From assembly GCF_003362805.1 (NCBI RefSeq), contig NZ_QNQT01000017.1, positions 1 to 55,888 of the forward strand: 55,888 bases of DNA. The letters are read 5' to 3'. This DNA is from Neobacillus piezotolerans (GTDB lineage Bacteria > Bacillota > Bacilli > Bacillales > Cytobacillaceae). A program made the translations under genes and the position numbers. The notes below the pieces were generated by a model that saw only the letters and a list, made by a program, of their open reading frames with translations, did no database searches and was not told the origin of the DNA. Below are positions 1 through 7,074 of the stretch, piece after piece. The stretch's first letter is position 1. The number at the start of each line of letters is the position of its first letter.

Positions 1-44
1 CATCAGCTTGGAAGGCTGGAGTTTTACCATTAAACTACACCCGC
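1..44 (-). tRNA. tRNA-Gly(TCC), partial
   Basis: The 5' half of a tRNA gene runs off the left edge of the window. The acceptor 5' strand, D-arm and anticodon arm with loop CTTCCAA (anticodon TCC) are visible. It is the last visible gene of the left tRNA cluster. Confidence 0.85.
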
Positions 45-61
45 ATATAATATATCCCGAA

Positions 62-138
62 TGGTCGGGAAGACAGGATTCGAACCTGCGACCCCTTGGT
101 CCCAAACCAAGTGCTCTACCAAGCTGAGCTACTTCCCG
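62..138 (-). tRNA. tRNA-Pro(TGG)
   Basis: A complete 77-nt cloverleaf with anticodon loop TTTGGGA. The 3' CCA is encoded. Confidence 0.97.
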
Positions 139-143
139 TAATA

Positions 144-220
<77 letters not shown>

Positions 221-280
221 ACATTTCGAAAACGACCTAATTAATATTACACGCACCAATGTTGTTTGTCAACATTTTTT

Positions 281-366
<86 letters not shown>

Positions 367-431
367 ATTTTGTAAAACAGCGACAAGATTAATCATACCA
401 CTCATTATTAAGTTTCGCAACTGGTATTTTG

Positions 432-516
432 TGGTGCGGGTGAAGGGAGTCGAGCCCCCACGCCTCGCGGCGCCAGATCCTAAGTCTGGTGCGTCTGCCA
501 ATTCCGCCACGCCCGC
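432..516 (-). tRNA. tRNA-Leu(TAG)
   Basis: An 85-nt class II tRNA with anticodon loop CTTAGGA (TAG). The CCA is encoded. Confidence 0.96.
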
Positions 517-524
517 ATATTAAA

Positions 525-600
525 TGGTGAGCCATGAAGGACTCGAACCTTCGACCCTCTGATTAAAAGTCAGATGCTCTACCGACTGAGCTAATGGCTC
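525..600 (-). tRNA. tRNA-Lys(TTT)
   Basis: A complete 76-nt cloverleaf with anticodon loop CTTTTAA. The CCA is encoded, unlike the Lys copy in the right cluster. A truncated copy of its own 5' end lies 129 bp upstream in the sense of transcription. Confidence 0.97.
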
Positions 601-729
601 GTATTAAGAATAGTTCACTAAAACTTATAAGCATCTAGCCGTGTGCTCCGTGGTTCTTTCGTTCCACTCCGCAACTCGCAGCGGATTCATAGAAGCGCTG
701 CTCGTCTCTACCGACTGAGCTAATGGCTC
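601..729 (-). repeat. Lys-type tRNA-head repeat element
   Basis: Between tRNA-Gln and tRNA-Lys the minus strand carries the first 24 nt of tRNA-Lys (acceptor 5' strand plus D-arm, plus-strand 706-729). It then departs into ACGAGCA, later GAAT and GCTGCGAGTTG. The same words follow the truncated tRNA-Asn heads elsewhere in the window. The remainder can fold (CCGC/GCGG and GTGG/CCAC stems). It cannot make a tRNA, because the anticodon and T-arms are missing. Confidence 0.75.
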
Positions 730-740
730 GTTTTAAAAAA

Positions 741-815
741 TGGCTGGGCTAGCTGGATTCGAACCAACGAATGACGGAGTCAAAGTCCGTTGCCTTACCG
801 CTTGGCTATAGCCCA
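741..815 (-). tRNA. tRNA-Gln(TTG)
   Basis: A complete 75-nt cloverleaf with anticodon TTG. The CCA is encoded here but not in the right-cluster copy. Confidence 0.97.
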
Positions 816-826
816 ATGAATAAAAG

Positions 827-898
827 TGACCCCTACGGGATTCGAACCCGTGTTACCGCCGTGAAAGGGCGGTGTCTTAACCGCTTGACCAAGGGGCC
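827..898 (-). tRNA. tRNA-Glu(TTC)
   Basis: A complete cloverleaf with anticodon TTC. The discriminator A is followed by CTT, so the CCA must be added after transcription. The right-cluster copy encodes CCA. Confidence 0.96.
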
Positions 899-916
899 AT
901 TATTATAAAATCCGAA

Positions 917-1004
917 CGGAGAAGGAGGGATTTGAACCCTCGCGCCGGTTACCCGACCTACACCCTTAGCAGGGGCGCCTCTTCAGCCTCTGGAGTACTT
1001 CCCC
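917..1004 (-). tRNA. tRNA-Ser(GCT)
   Basis: A class II tRNA with a long variable arm and anticodon loop CTGCTAA (GCT). The acceptor stem is closed with one G-T pair. CCA is not encoded. Confidence 0.95.
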
Positions 1005-1012
1005 AAAATTAA

Positions 1013-1087
1013 TGGCTCCGCAGGTAGGACTCGAACCTACGACCGATCGGTTAACAGCCGATTGCTCTACCACTGAGCTACTGCGGA
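1013..1087 (-). tRNA. tRNA-Asn(GTT)
   Basis: A complete 75-nt cloverleaf with anticodon GTT and encoded CCA. It is the first full tRNA of the left cluster. Three truncated copies of its 5' end stand directly upstream in a tandem array. Confidence 0.97.
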
Positions 1088-1502
1088 ATAATAAAATTGA
1101 TCTATACATAATAATTGCGTTATGTGTCCCCGCCTCAGTAAGCCTATGCAAGCTGTGGCTCGGCGTGTACAACTCACAGCTTATTCAGGGAGTGATGCTC
1201 GTCTCTACCACTGAGCTACTGCGGAATAATAAAATGGATCTATACATAATGATTGCGTTATGTGTCCCCGCCTCAGTAAGCCTATGCAAGCTGTGGCTCG
1301 GCGTGTACAACTCACAGCTTATTCAGGGAGTGATGCTCGTCTCTACCACTGAGCTACTGCGGAATAATAAAATTGATCTATACACAATGCTATCATTCTG
1401 TGTCCCCGCCTCAGTAAGCCTATGCAAGCTGCGGATCGGCGTGTACAACTCGCAGCCTATTCAGGTGAGTGATGCTCGTCTCTACCACTGAGCTACTGCG
1501 GA
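1088..1502 (-). repeat. Tandem array of three tRNA-Asn-head repeats
   Basis: Three tandem units of 138, 138 and 139 bp (1088-1225, 1226-1363, 1364-1502). On the minus strand each starts with the first 23 nt of tRNA-Asn and continues with ACGAGCATCACT, a GCTGYGAGTTG block, a GGCGGGGACA block and an AT-rich leader ending at the next tRNA head. A fourth, headless partial unit covers about 1503-1555 and then diverges. Units one and two are nearly identical. Unit three differs at several sites, including a paired change in a stem (GCTGTG/CACAGC to GCTGCG/CGCAGC). The open reading frames across it follow from the near-multiple-of-three period and are not credible genes. Confidence 0.85.
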
Positions 1503-1623
1503 ATAATAAAATTGATCTATACATAATGATTGCGTTATGTGTCCCCGCCTAAGCAAGCCAAAGCCAGCTGTGACTGGGTTTTACCGTCCAGGAAGTTTGT
1601 TGTTCCTTCCGTCGACTCTTACC

Positions 1624-1652
1624 ATTATAATGACGGCTCACCTTAATGTCAA
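1624..1652 (-). promoter_or_regulatory. Consensus sigma-A promoter for left tRNA cluster
   Basis: The minus strand reads TTGACA-N17-TATAAT (-35 at 1647-1652, -10 at 1624-1629), a perfect vegetative promoter. It points into the repeat array and tRNA-Asn. No rRNA gene lies between it and the tRNAs, so this cluster appears to be a stand-alone tRNA operon. Confidence 0.85.
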
Positions 1653-1693
1653 GAAAGATAAATAGATAATTTTTGGCTATGCTGCCATCGTTA

Positions 1694-2164
1694 TCAGGCA
1701 TCATTTTCTTTTACTTTACGCAGTTTTCCCCTGCATTTTCCGCACACATATCTGGCTGTATTTATGCTGCGCCTTCTTTTAAAAACAATTCCGCAGCCCG
1801 AGCATTCATAGACAATAATCTTCTTGCTTTTATTCGTTGCCCCGCTTTCAGGAAGCTGGCCGCAGAATCTTGGCGCCCCTACTTTTTTCAACAGGGCCCT
1901 GAAATCCGCGTCCCTATGCTTATATCCTTTTCCGCGGAGGTGAAGGTGGTAGTGGCATAATTCATGTTTAATGATGCCGATCATTTCTTCATACCCCAGC
2001 TGTTCCAAATAACGTTTGTTTATTTCAATGTCATGGCTTTTCAGGAGATACCGGCCGCCTGTCGTCCGCAGCCTGGGATTGAAAACAGCTTTGTGAAGGA
2101 AGGGCAGGCCAAATTGCTCTTGTGAAATTTTTTCAGTCAATTCCTGAAGCTCCTGGTTTTCCAT
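1694..2164 (-). CDS. ydcK: SprT-like zinc metallopeptidase-fold protein (YdcK-like)
   Basis: A 156-residue SprT-family protein. The zinc-peptidase helix [10 protein letters not shown] with a downstream His/Asp stretch (KHRDADF) matches the HExxH-type SprT core. The C-terminus has a second zinc-ribbon-like set of cysteines (CSGCG and CGKC). The family is related to Spartan-type proteases, but the bacterial substrate is not established. I chose the internal ATG at 2164: GAGAGG lies 10 nt ahead, while the more upstream ATG at 2194 sits almost on top of a TATAAT box. In B. subtilis ydcK likewise neighbours cmpA and tex. Confidence 0.85.
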   Translation of the reverse strand: MENQELQELTEKISQEQFGLPFLHKAVFNPRLRTTGGRYLLKSHDIEINKRYLEQLGYEEMIGIIKHELCHYHLHLRGKGYKHRDADFRALLKKVGAPRFCGQLPESGATNKSKKIIVYECSGCGIVFKRRRSINTARYVCGKCRGKLRKVKENDA

Positions 2165-2252
2165 TGGCCATATACCTCTCTCCCTGTAGAACATGACAAC
2201 CTATTATAGCATAAAATGAAAAAACATTATGGTACCCGGGGAGTGGACTTCA

Positions 2253-2366
2253 ATGCCGACATGGTTTCAAAATAGGATGAGGCGGGCATTTTACGAAAAA
2301 AACCGATATCAGATTAAGCTGCTTAACCAATGCTGGTTCTTCTATCGAAAAAAGAATCCTTCCTAA
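2253..2366 (+). CDS. cmpA: Cortex morphogenetic protein CmpA (37 aa)
   Basis: A 37-codon ORF on the plus strand between divergent sprT and tex. The peptide begins MPTWFQNRMRRAF and contains YQIKLLNQCWFFYRKK, which I recognise as CmpA. In B. subtilis CmpA is made in the mother cell, delays spore cortex assembly and is removed by ClpXP together with defective SpoIVA; that is knowledge of the family. GGGGAG stands about 10 nt upstream of the ATG. Its position next to sprT and tex matches the B. subtilis arrangement. It is one of the clearest signs that the organism sporulates. Confidence 0.9.
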   Translation: MPTWFQNRMRRAFYEKNRYQIKLLNQCWFFYRKKNPS

Positions 2367-2395
2367 TCTAACAAGTGATTCCCCTCCCGCCTTTC

Positions 2396-2431
2396 CTTTT
2401 AAAAAAGACGTGCCGAGTTTCCAGGCACGCC
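2396..2431 (-). terminator. Rho-independent terminator of tex
   Basis: On the minus strand a CGTGCC/GGCACG hairpin with a 9-nt loop is followed by a run of Ts. It lies just past the tex stop. With the facing cmpA gene it may also act in the other direction. Confidence 0.7.
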
Positions 2432-2488
2432 GTTTTGCGTTGTACTTCCTACATAGCCAACTCCCGTGATGGGCGCAAAGCCATATCC

Positions 2489-4678
2489 CTATTCATTCCC
2501 TTTCGCGGCTTCAGGTTGGATCATCGTTAGGGAGACACGGCCTTTTTGCTTATCGACTGAATCAACCCACACAGTCACGACATCACCGACTGAAACGATG
2601 TCAAGGGGATGCTTGACAAATTGCTTCCTTAGCTTGCTTATATGCACAAGCCCATCCTGCTTAACGCCGATATCTACAAAGGCTCCAAAATCGACAACGT
2701 TCCTTACTGTCCCCTGAAGTTCCATTCCAGGCAGTAAATCCTCGAGTTTTAACACATCTTTTTTCAGGAGTGGCGCATCCAGTTCATCACGGGGATCCCG
2801 TTCAGGCCGGATGAGTGCGTCGATGATGTCCTTCAACGTTATTTCCCCAATTGCAAGTTCTTCAGCCGCTTTTCCGTGATCAAGCTGCCCCAATGCTTCT
2901 TTCAGCCTTCCGCTTCCAAGGTCTTTTGTCGTAAAGCCTTGGCTAGCAAGAAGTTTTTTCACCGCGCTGTAATTTTCAGGATGGATGCCCGTCCGATCAA
3001 GCGGATCTGTCCCATCAAGGATGCGCAGGAATCCGATGGCCTGCTCATACGTCTTGGCGCCAAGGCGCGGGATTTTCTTCAATTGCGAACGGCTGACGAA
3101 TTTCCCTTCTTCTTCCCGCTGTTTTACAATGTTCGCGGCTGTTGTTTTTGTAAGCCCGGCTACATATTGGAGCAACGAAGGTGAAGCGGTGTTCACATTC
3201 ACCCCAACCTGGTTAACTGCCGTTTCTACGACAAAATGGAGCGATTCCGACAGCCTCTTTTGCGAAACGTCATGCTGGTACTGGCCGACTCCAACAGATT
3301 TAGGATCAATTTTCACAAGCTCGGCCAGCGGGTCCTGCAGACGCCTTCCTATCGAAACCGCACTCCGCTCTTCTACCTGCAAGTGCGGGAATTCCTCCCG
3401 GGCAATGTCCGAAGCGGAGTATACACTTGCTCCAGCCTCATTGACAATCAAATAGAATATTTCACGGTTCACTTCTTTTAGAATATCCGCGACAAATTGC
3501 TCTGTTTCCCTTGAAGCTGTCCCATTCCCGATTGCAACCATCTCAACTTCATAGTCTGATAAAATTGCCGTGAATTTATCTTTTGCTTCGCGTCGTTTTG
3601 AAACTGGAGGATGAGGATAGATAACATCGATTTTCAGCACTTTGCCGGTATCATCGATGGCAGCGAGCTTGCATCCTGTCCGGTACGCAGGGTCGACTGC
3701 CAGTACCACTTTTCCCTTCAGCGGCGGCTGAAGCAGCAACTTCCGAAGGTTTTCAGCAAAAATATGTATGGCCTGCTCCTCGGCCTTTTCAGTCAGCTCA
3801 TTACGGATTTCCCTCTCGATCGATGGCTGGATGAGCCTTTTGTAGCCATCTTCAATTGCTTCCGCAGCCACAGGGGCGGATGGGGAATGATGTTTTACAA
3901 TCCATTTTCTTGTTAGATAGTTCATGATTGAATCAGTCGCGGTTTTAATCCCGACGCGCAAAATTTCATCCTTTTCCCCACGGTTCAGGGCAAGGATTCG
4001 ATGCGGGACGATTTTACTGACAGGCTCTTCATATTCGTAGTACATTTCAAAAACTTTCTTTTCATCCTTTTCGGCGTCCTTTGCTACCGAGACAACCGTG
4101 CCAGTTTTGAACGTTTCTTTTCGGATCCACTTCCTGCTTTCCGCATCATCCGAAACGCGTTCGGCTATTATATCCTTAGCTCCGGATATCGCATCTTCAA
4201 TTGAGAGGACATCCTTTTCTTCCGATATAAATTCTTTCGCCTTGTCTTCAACGGAATTGGCCGAAAAGGTGAGAATCCAGTCCGCCAATGGCTCAAGCCC
4301 CTTTTCCTTCGCGACCGTCGCCTTCGTGCGGCGCTTTTGCTTGTACGGCCTATATAGATCCTCCAGCTCCTGGAGCTTTGTTGCTATTTCTATTTGTTTA
4401 GCCAATTCGCCAGTGAGTTTTCCCTGCTCAGAAATGGAGCGAAGGATTTCTTCCTTCCGCTGGCCGAGACTTTGCAAGTATTGCCATCTTTCCATGATGT
4501 TGCGAATTTGAACTTCATCAAGCGCGCCTGTCTGTTCTTTCCGATAACGGGCGATGAAAGGGACTGTGTTTCCTTCATTGACGAGCGACATGACATTTTG
4601 GACCTGCTTGAGCGACAGGCTCTGTTCCTTGGCAATTAGTTTTGAAAATTCATCGTGCTTTGTGATTGTTTCATTCAC
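2489..4678 (-). CDS. tex: Tex-family RNA-binding transcription accessory protein
   Basis: A 729-residue Tex protein (B. subtilis YdcI), of family length. The order is an N-terminal helical Tex domain with the SLVNEGNTVPFIARYRKE signature, a YqgF/RuvX-like nuclease fold around residues 325-450 (VVLAVDPAYRTGCKLAAID), a helix-hairpin-helix segment around 490-560 (SPSLLQYVAGL, GAKTYEQAIGFLRI), and a C-terminal S1 domain around 645-715 (GTVRNVVDFGAFVDIG). Tex binds nucleic acid and is a transcription or RNA-decay factor of unsettled mechanism. The start is GTG at 4678 behind GGAGGA. Confidence 0.96.
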   Translation of the reverse strand: MNETITKHDEFSKLIAKEQSLSLKQVQNVMSLVNEGNTVPFIARYRKEQTGALDEVQIRNIMERWQYLQSLGQRKEEILRSISEQGKLTGELAKQIEIATKLQELEDLYRPYKQKRRTKATVAKEKGLEPLADWILTFSANSVEDKAKEFISEEKDVLSIEDAISGAKDIIAERVSDDAESRKWIRKETFKTGTVVSVAKDAEKDEKKVFEMYYEYEEPVSKIVPHRILALNRGEKDEILRVGIKTATDSIMNYLTRKWIVKHHSPSAPVAAEAIEDGYKRLIQPSIEREIRNELTEKAEEQAIHIFAENLRKLLLQPPLKGKVVLAVDPAYRTGCKLAAIDDTGKVLKIDVIYPHPPVSKRREAKDKFTAILSDYEVEMVAIGNGTASRETEQFVADILKEVNREIFYLIVNEAGASVYSASDIAREEFPHLQVEERSAVSIGRRLQDPLAELVKIDPKSVGVGQYQHDVSQKRLSESLHFVVETAVNQVGVNVNTASPSLLQYVAGLTKTTAANIVKQREEEGKFVSRSQLKKIPRLGAKTYEQAIGFLRILDGTDPLDRTGIHPENYSAVKKLLASQGFTTKDLGSGRLKEALGQLDHGKAAEELAIGEITLKDIIDALIRPERDPRDELDAPLLKKDVLKLEDLLPGMELQGTVRNVVDFGAFVDIGVKQDGLVHISKLRKQFVKHPLDIVSVGDVVTVWVDSVDKQKGRVSLTMIQPEAAKGNE

Positions 4679-4814
4679 TTAACGATTCCTCCACTCATTC
4701 TTGCTTCCTTTTCCATTGTATCAAACTATCGGGATTGGAAGAAACATCGCGGCAGCCGCTAAATGGCAAAATAGTGTGTAGGGAATGTTCCGGTCATCCA
4801 TGGGCATGGGCCCA

Positions 4815-4853
4815 TTTTTAAAAAAATAAAAGAGCCTGCATTATTGCAGGCTC
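4815..4853 (-). terminator. Terminator of the sigma-B operon
   Basis: On the minus strand a perfect 9-bp stem (GAGCCTGCA/TGCAGGCTC) with a 4-nt loop precedes a T-rich tract. It overlaps the last codons and stop of rsbX and closes the operon. Confidence 0.9.
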
Positions 4854-5437
4854 CCGATGATGAATGTCGCGTCATCTGATTTCGTTGGATATTTTCGTAT
4901 TATTTCGTCGGCGATCATGGCGACAGGGAAAAGGCCCTTTAGGAGGGCTTTCACTCCCTGAAAGTCATATCCATCCGAGAAAATCAGGAATTTGGAGTGG
5001 GGGTCATAGGAAAAGCGCTGTGTATGGTAAGTTTGCGGTTTTCCAGACAAGTAGCCGGTGACTGGCAGCGGATAGGTCAGCTTTCCTTTTGAGGAATACA
5101 AAAAGAAGCGGATGTTTCCTACGCAGCTGTACACAAACTCCCTTGCTTGGAAATAGACTTTTAGAACGGAAACCGCGGCTCCCCTTTTATTGGCAAGGGC
5201 ATCGTTGCAAAATTTCATTAAAGTTTCTACGTCTTCATGGTGGTTTGCTTCCACTGCCAGGACCACCGCATTCGATGCTTCATAGGCGTATTGGCCGCTG
5301 CCAAGGCCGTCGGCGAGCACACATACGAAATACTCATCGGTTGCAATGAAGAAGTAGCTGTCCCCGCATTGGGTTTTTCCTTCTTTGGCTGTTTGATGCG
5401 CATAAACCTCAATGTTGTTTTTTACAAGATGGTTCAT
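4841..5437 (-). CDS. rsbX: Serine phosphatase RsbX
   Basis: A 198-residue PP2C-type phosphatase and negative feedback regulator of sigma-B. Known role: RsbX dephosphorylates RsbS and RsbR and resets the stressosome. Visible motifs are CGDSYFFI, ADGLGSGQYA near the N-terminus and SDGYD plus DDATFIIG near the C-terminus. The ATG at 5437 overlaps the sigB stop (ATGA) and has GGAG 8 nt upstream. A GTG nine bases further up is possible but overlaps the ribosome site. It is the last gene of the operon. Confidence 0.93.
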   Translation of the reverse strand: MNHLVKNNIEVYAHQTAKEGKTQCGDSYFFIATDEYFVCVLADGLGSGQYAYEASNAVVLAVEANHHEDVETLMKFCNDALANKRGAAVSVLKVYFQAREFVYSCVGNIRFFLYSSKGKLTYPLPVTGYLSGKPQTYHTQRFSYDPHSKFLIFSDGYDFQGVKALLKGLFPVAMIADEIIRKYPTKSDDATFIIGSLQ

Positions 5438-6228
5438 GAAAGACACTCCGAGTTATTGGCCTCCGCATGGATCGCTTCCTGAAGCTTTTTAATTGCCCGC
5501 CTCTGCAAGCGGGATACATGCATTTGGGATATGCCGAGCTTATCGCCCGCATCCTTTTGGCTCATATTCTCCAGGTAGGTGTACTGGATGATTTTCTTTT
5601 CACGGTCATTCAGGACATGGAGGACTTTTTCAAGGACAAGCCTCTGGTTAATTTTTTCATATCCTTCGTCCACACTGCCGACGATATCAAGCAGGGTGAC
5701 AGTGCCTCCGTCTGAATCCGCTTCGATCGAATGGTCGACAGAAAGCGCCTGGTAGCTTTTACCCATTTCCATCGCTTCAAGGACTTCTTCCTCGGTTACC
5801 TCGAGGGCTTCAGCAATTTCATTTACCTTTGGGGAACGGTGGAGCGTGGTGGTTAGTTCCTCGACAGTTGTTTTGATTTTCGGGCCAAGCTCCTTGATCC
5901 TTCTTGGAACATGGACACTCCATGTCTTATCCCTCAGGAATCGTTTTATTTCCCCGATGATGGTCGGTACCGCGAACGCTTCGAAACTTTTCCCGAACGA
6001 TTCGTCATATCTTCTGATTGCACCAAGAAGGCCGATCATCCCTACTTGAAAAATATCTTCATGGAAGGAACGCCCTTTGGAATATTTACGCGCGATTGTT
6101 TCAACAAGGTTTTTATAGTGAAGGACCAGCTGCTCCTGGGCATAGTCATCCTGATGGAGCTGATACGCTTTGATGAGGTCGTTTATTTCCTGTTTCCCTG
6201 AGGAGTTAGGTTGAGATTGTTTCGACAT
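5434..6228 (-). CDS. sigB: General stress sigma factor SigB
   Basis: A 264-residue sigma-70 family factor of the SigB/SigF type, with regions 2, 3 and 4 in order. Region 2 includes KGRSFHEDIFQVGMIGL and GKSFEAFAVPTIIGEIKR; DKTWSVHVPRRIKELGP follows. The C-terminal HTH carries MSQKDAGDKLGISQMHVSRL. It directs RNA polymerase to general-stress promoters and is held inactive by RsbW. Its start lies inside the end of rsbW and its stop overlaps rsbX, implying translational coupling. Confidence 0.98.
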   Translation of the reverse strand: MSKQSQPNSSGKQEINDLIKAYQLHQDDYAQEQLVLHYKNLVETIARKYSKGRSFHEDIFQVGMIGLLGAIRRYDESFGKSFEAFAVPTIIGEIKRFLRDKTWSVHVPRRIKELGPKIKTTVEELTTTLHRSPKVNEIAEALEVTEEEVLEAMEMGKSYQALSVDHSIEADSDGGTVTLLDIVGSVDEGYEKINQRLVLEKVLHVLNDREKKIIQYTYLENMSQKDAGDKLGISQMHVSRLQRRAIKKLQEAIHAEANNSECLS

Positions 6229-6679
6229 CCGTCTCCACCTGCTCTCCTTCGAGGTACTTTGTCATAAAGACCGTAACACCTTCTTTATGGTGAATCCTTA
6301 CTTCATCCATAAGCGTTTCAATCAGGTAAAGCCCTAAGCCTCCTTCACGCAAAAACTCCACGGAATCATTGTCTTCATAACGGCCAAGGCCCTGCCTGGC
6401 AGATTCGAAGTCAAAACTTTGCCCGTTGTCAGCAACCATCACTTCAAGCCGGTCCGCGTAAAGGCCGAAACCGACAATCACTTCGCCATGGTCCTTGTTT
6501 TTGTATGCATGCTGGACCGCATTGGTACACGCTTCACTTGTTGCTATCTTCAAATCTTCCAAATCATCGTATGAAAACCCCATCCGGCTTGCAATGCCGG
6601 AAAGTGTAAGGCGAATGACTCCTACATATTCGGGCTTAGCCGGGATTCTCATTTCAATATAGTCAAACGCCTGGCTCAT
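6206..6679 (-). CDS. rsbW: Anti-sigma-B factor and serine kinase RsbW
   Basis: A 157-residue GHKL-fold kinase. The N box is EACTNAVQHAY, the ATP lid has VADNGQSFDFE and GGLGLYLIETLMDEV. RsbW binds SigB in unstressed cells and phosphorylates RsbV. The ATG overlaps the rsbV stop as ATGA, and the gene overlaps sigB by 23 nt. Length and position match the B. subtilis gene. Confidence 0.97.
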   Translation of the reverse strand: MSQAFDYIEMRIPAKPEYVGVIRLTLSGIASRMGFSYDDLEDLKIATSEACTNAVQHAYKNKDHGEVIVGFGLYADRLEVMVADNGQSFDFESARQGLGRYEDNDSVEFLREGGLGLYLIETLMDEVRIHHKEGVTVFMTKYLEGEQVETDVETIST

Positions 6680-7008
6680 TGCACTCCACCCTCTATCTGG
6701 CTGTTGATATCTATGATGTCAGCCAGACCTGTAATTTCAAAAAGTCTGATTAACCGTTCCGAAAGCCCGACCAGCTTGAATTCGCCGTTGTGGCCGCGGA
6801 CCGATTTGAATACCCCGACGATGACCCCAAGGCCCGTACTGTCCATATAGGATACCTCGGAAAGGTCGATTACCATTTTGACTCCTTCTTTTTCCGAAAG
6901 CGGGAAAACCGCTTCACGGAGCTTTGGAGCTGTGTAGGCGTCTATCTCACCGTTCACATATATTTCAACAAAATCATTGGATTCGTTCACATCTAATTTG
7001 ATGTCCAC
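6676..7008 (-). CDS. rsbV: Anti-anti-sigma factor RsbV
   Basis: A 110-residue STAS-domain protein. The phosphorylation motif YMDSTGLGV places the target serine at about residue 57. Unphosphorylated RsbV takes RsbW away from SigB. The reading frame starts at GTG (7008) behind AAGGGG; an ATG two bases upstream is out of frame. A sigma-B promoter lies directly upstream at the end of rsbU, giving positive feedback on rsbVW-sigB-rsbX. Confidence 0.96.
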   Translation of the reverse strand: MDIKLDVNESNDFVEIYVNGEIDAYTAPKLREAVFPLSEKEGVKMVIDLSEVSYMDSTGLGVIVGVFKSVRGHNGEFKLVGLSERLIRLFEITGLADIIDINSQIEGGVQ

Positions 7009-7049
7009 ATTGACCCACCCCTTGTCTATTTACTTACCGCTTAGTCACT

Positions 7050-7074
7050 TTACCCGTTTTCGCGGCTGTTAAAC
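7050..7074 (-). promoter_or_regulatory. Internal sigma-B promoter ahead of rsbV
   Basis: The minus strand has GTTTAA-N13-GGGTAA (-35 at 7069-7074, -10 at 7050-7055). It fits the sigma-B consensus and sits where the autoregulatory promoter is in B. subtilis. The -35 box overlaps the rsbU stop codon. Confidence 0.9.

Noticed and set aside
1012-1491. A 159-codon plus-strand ORF across the repeat array
   Set aside because: It reads antisense through tRNA-Asn and the tandem units; the repeated peptide follows from the near-multiple-of-three period. No ribosome site.
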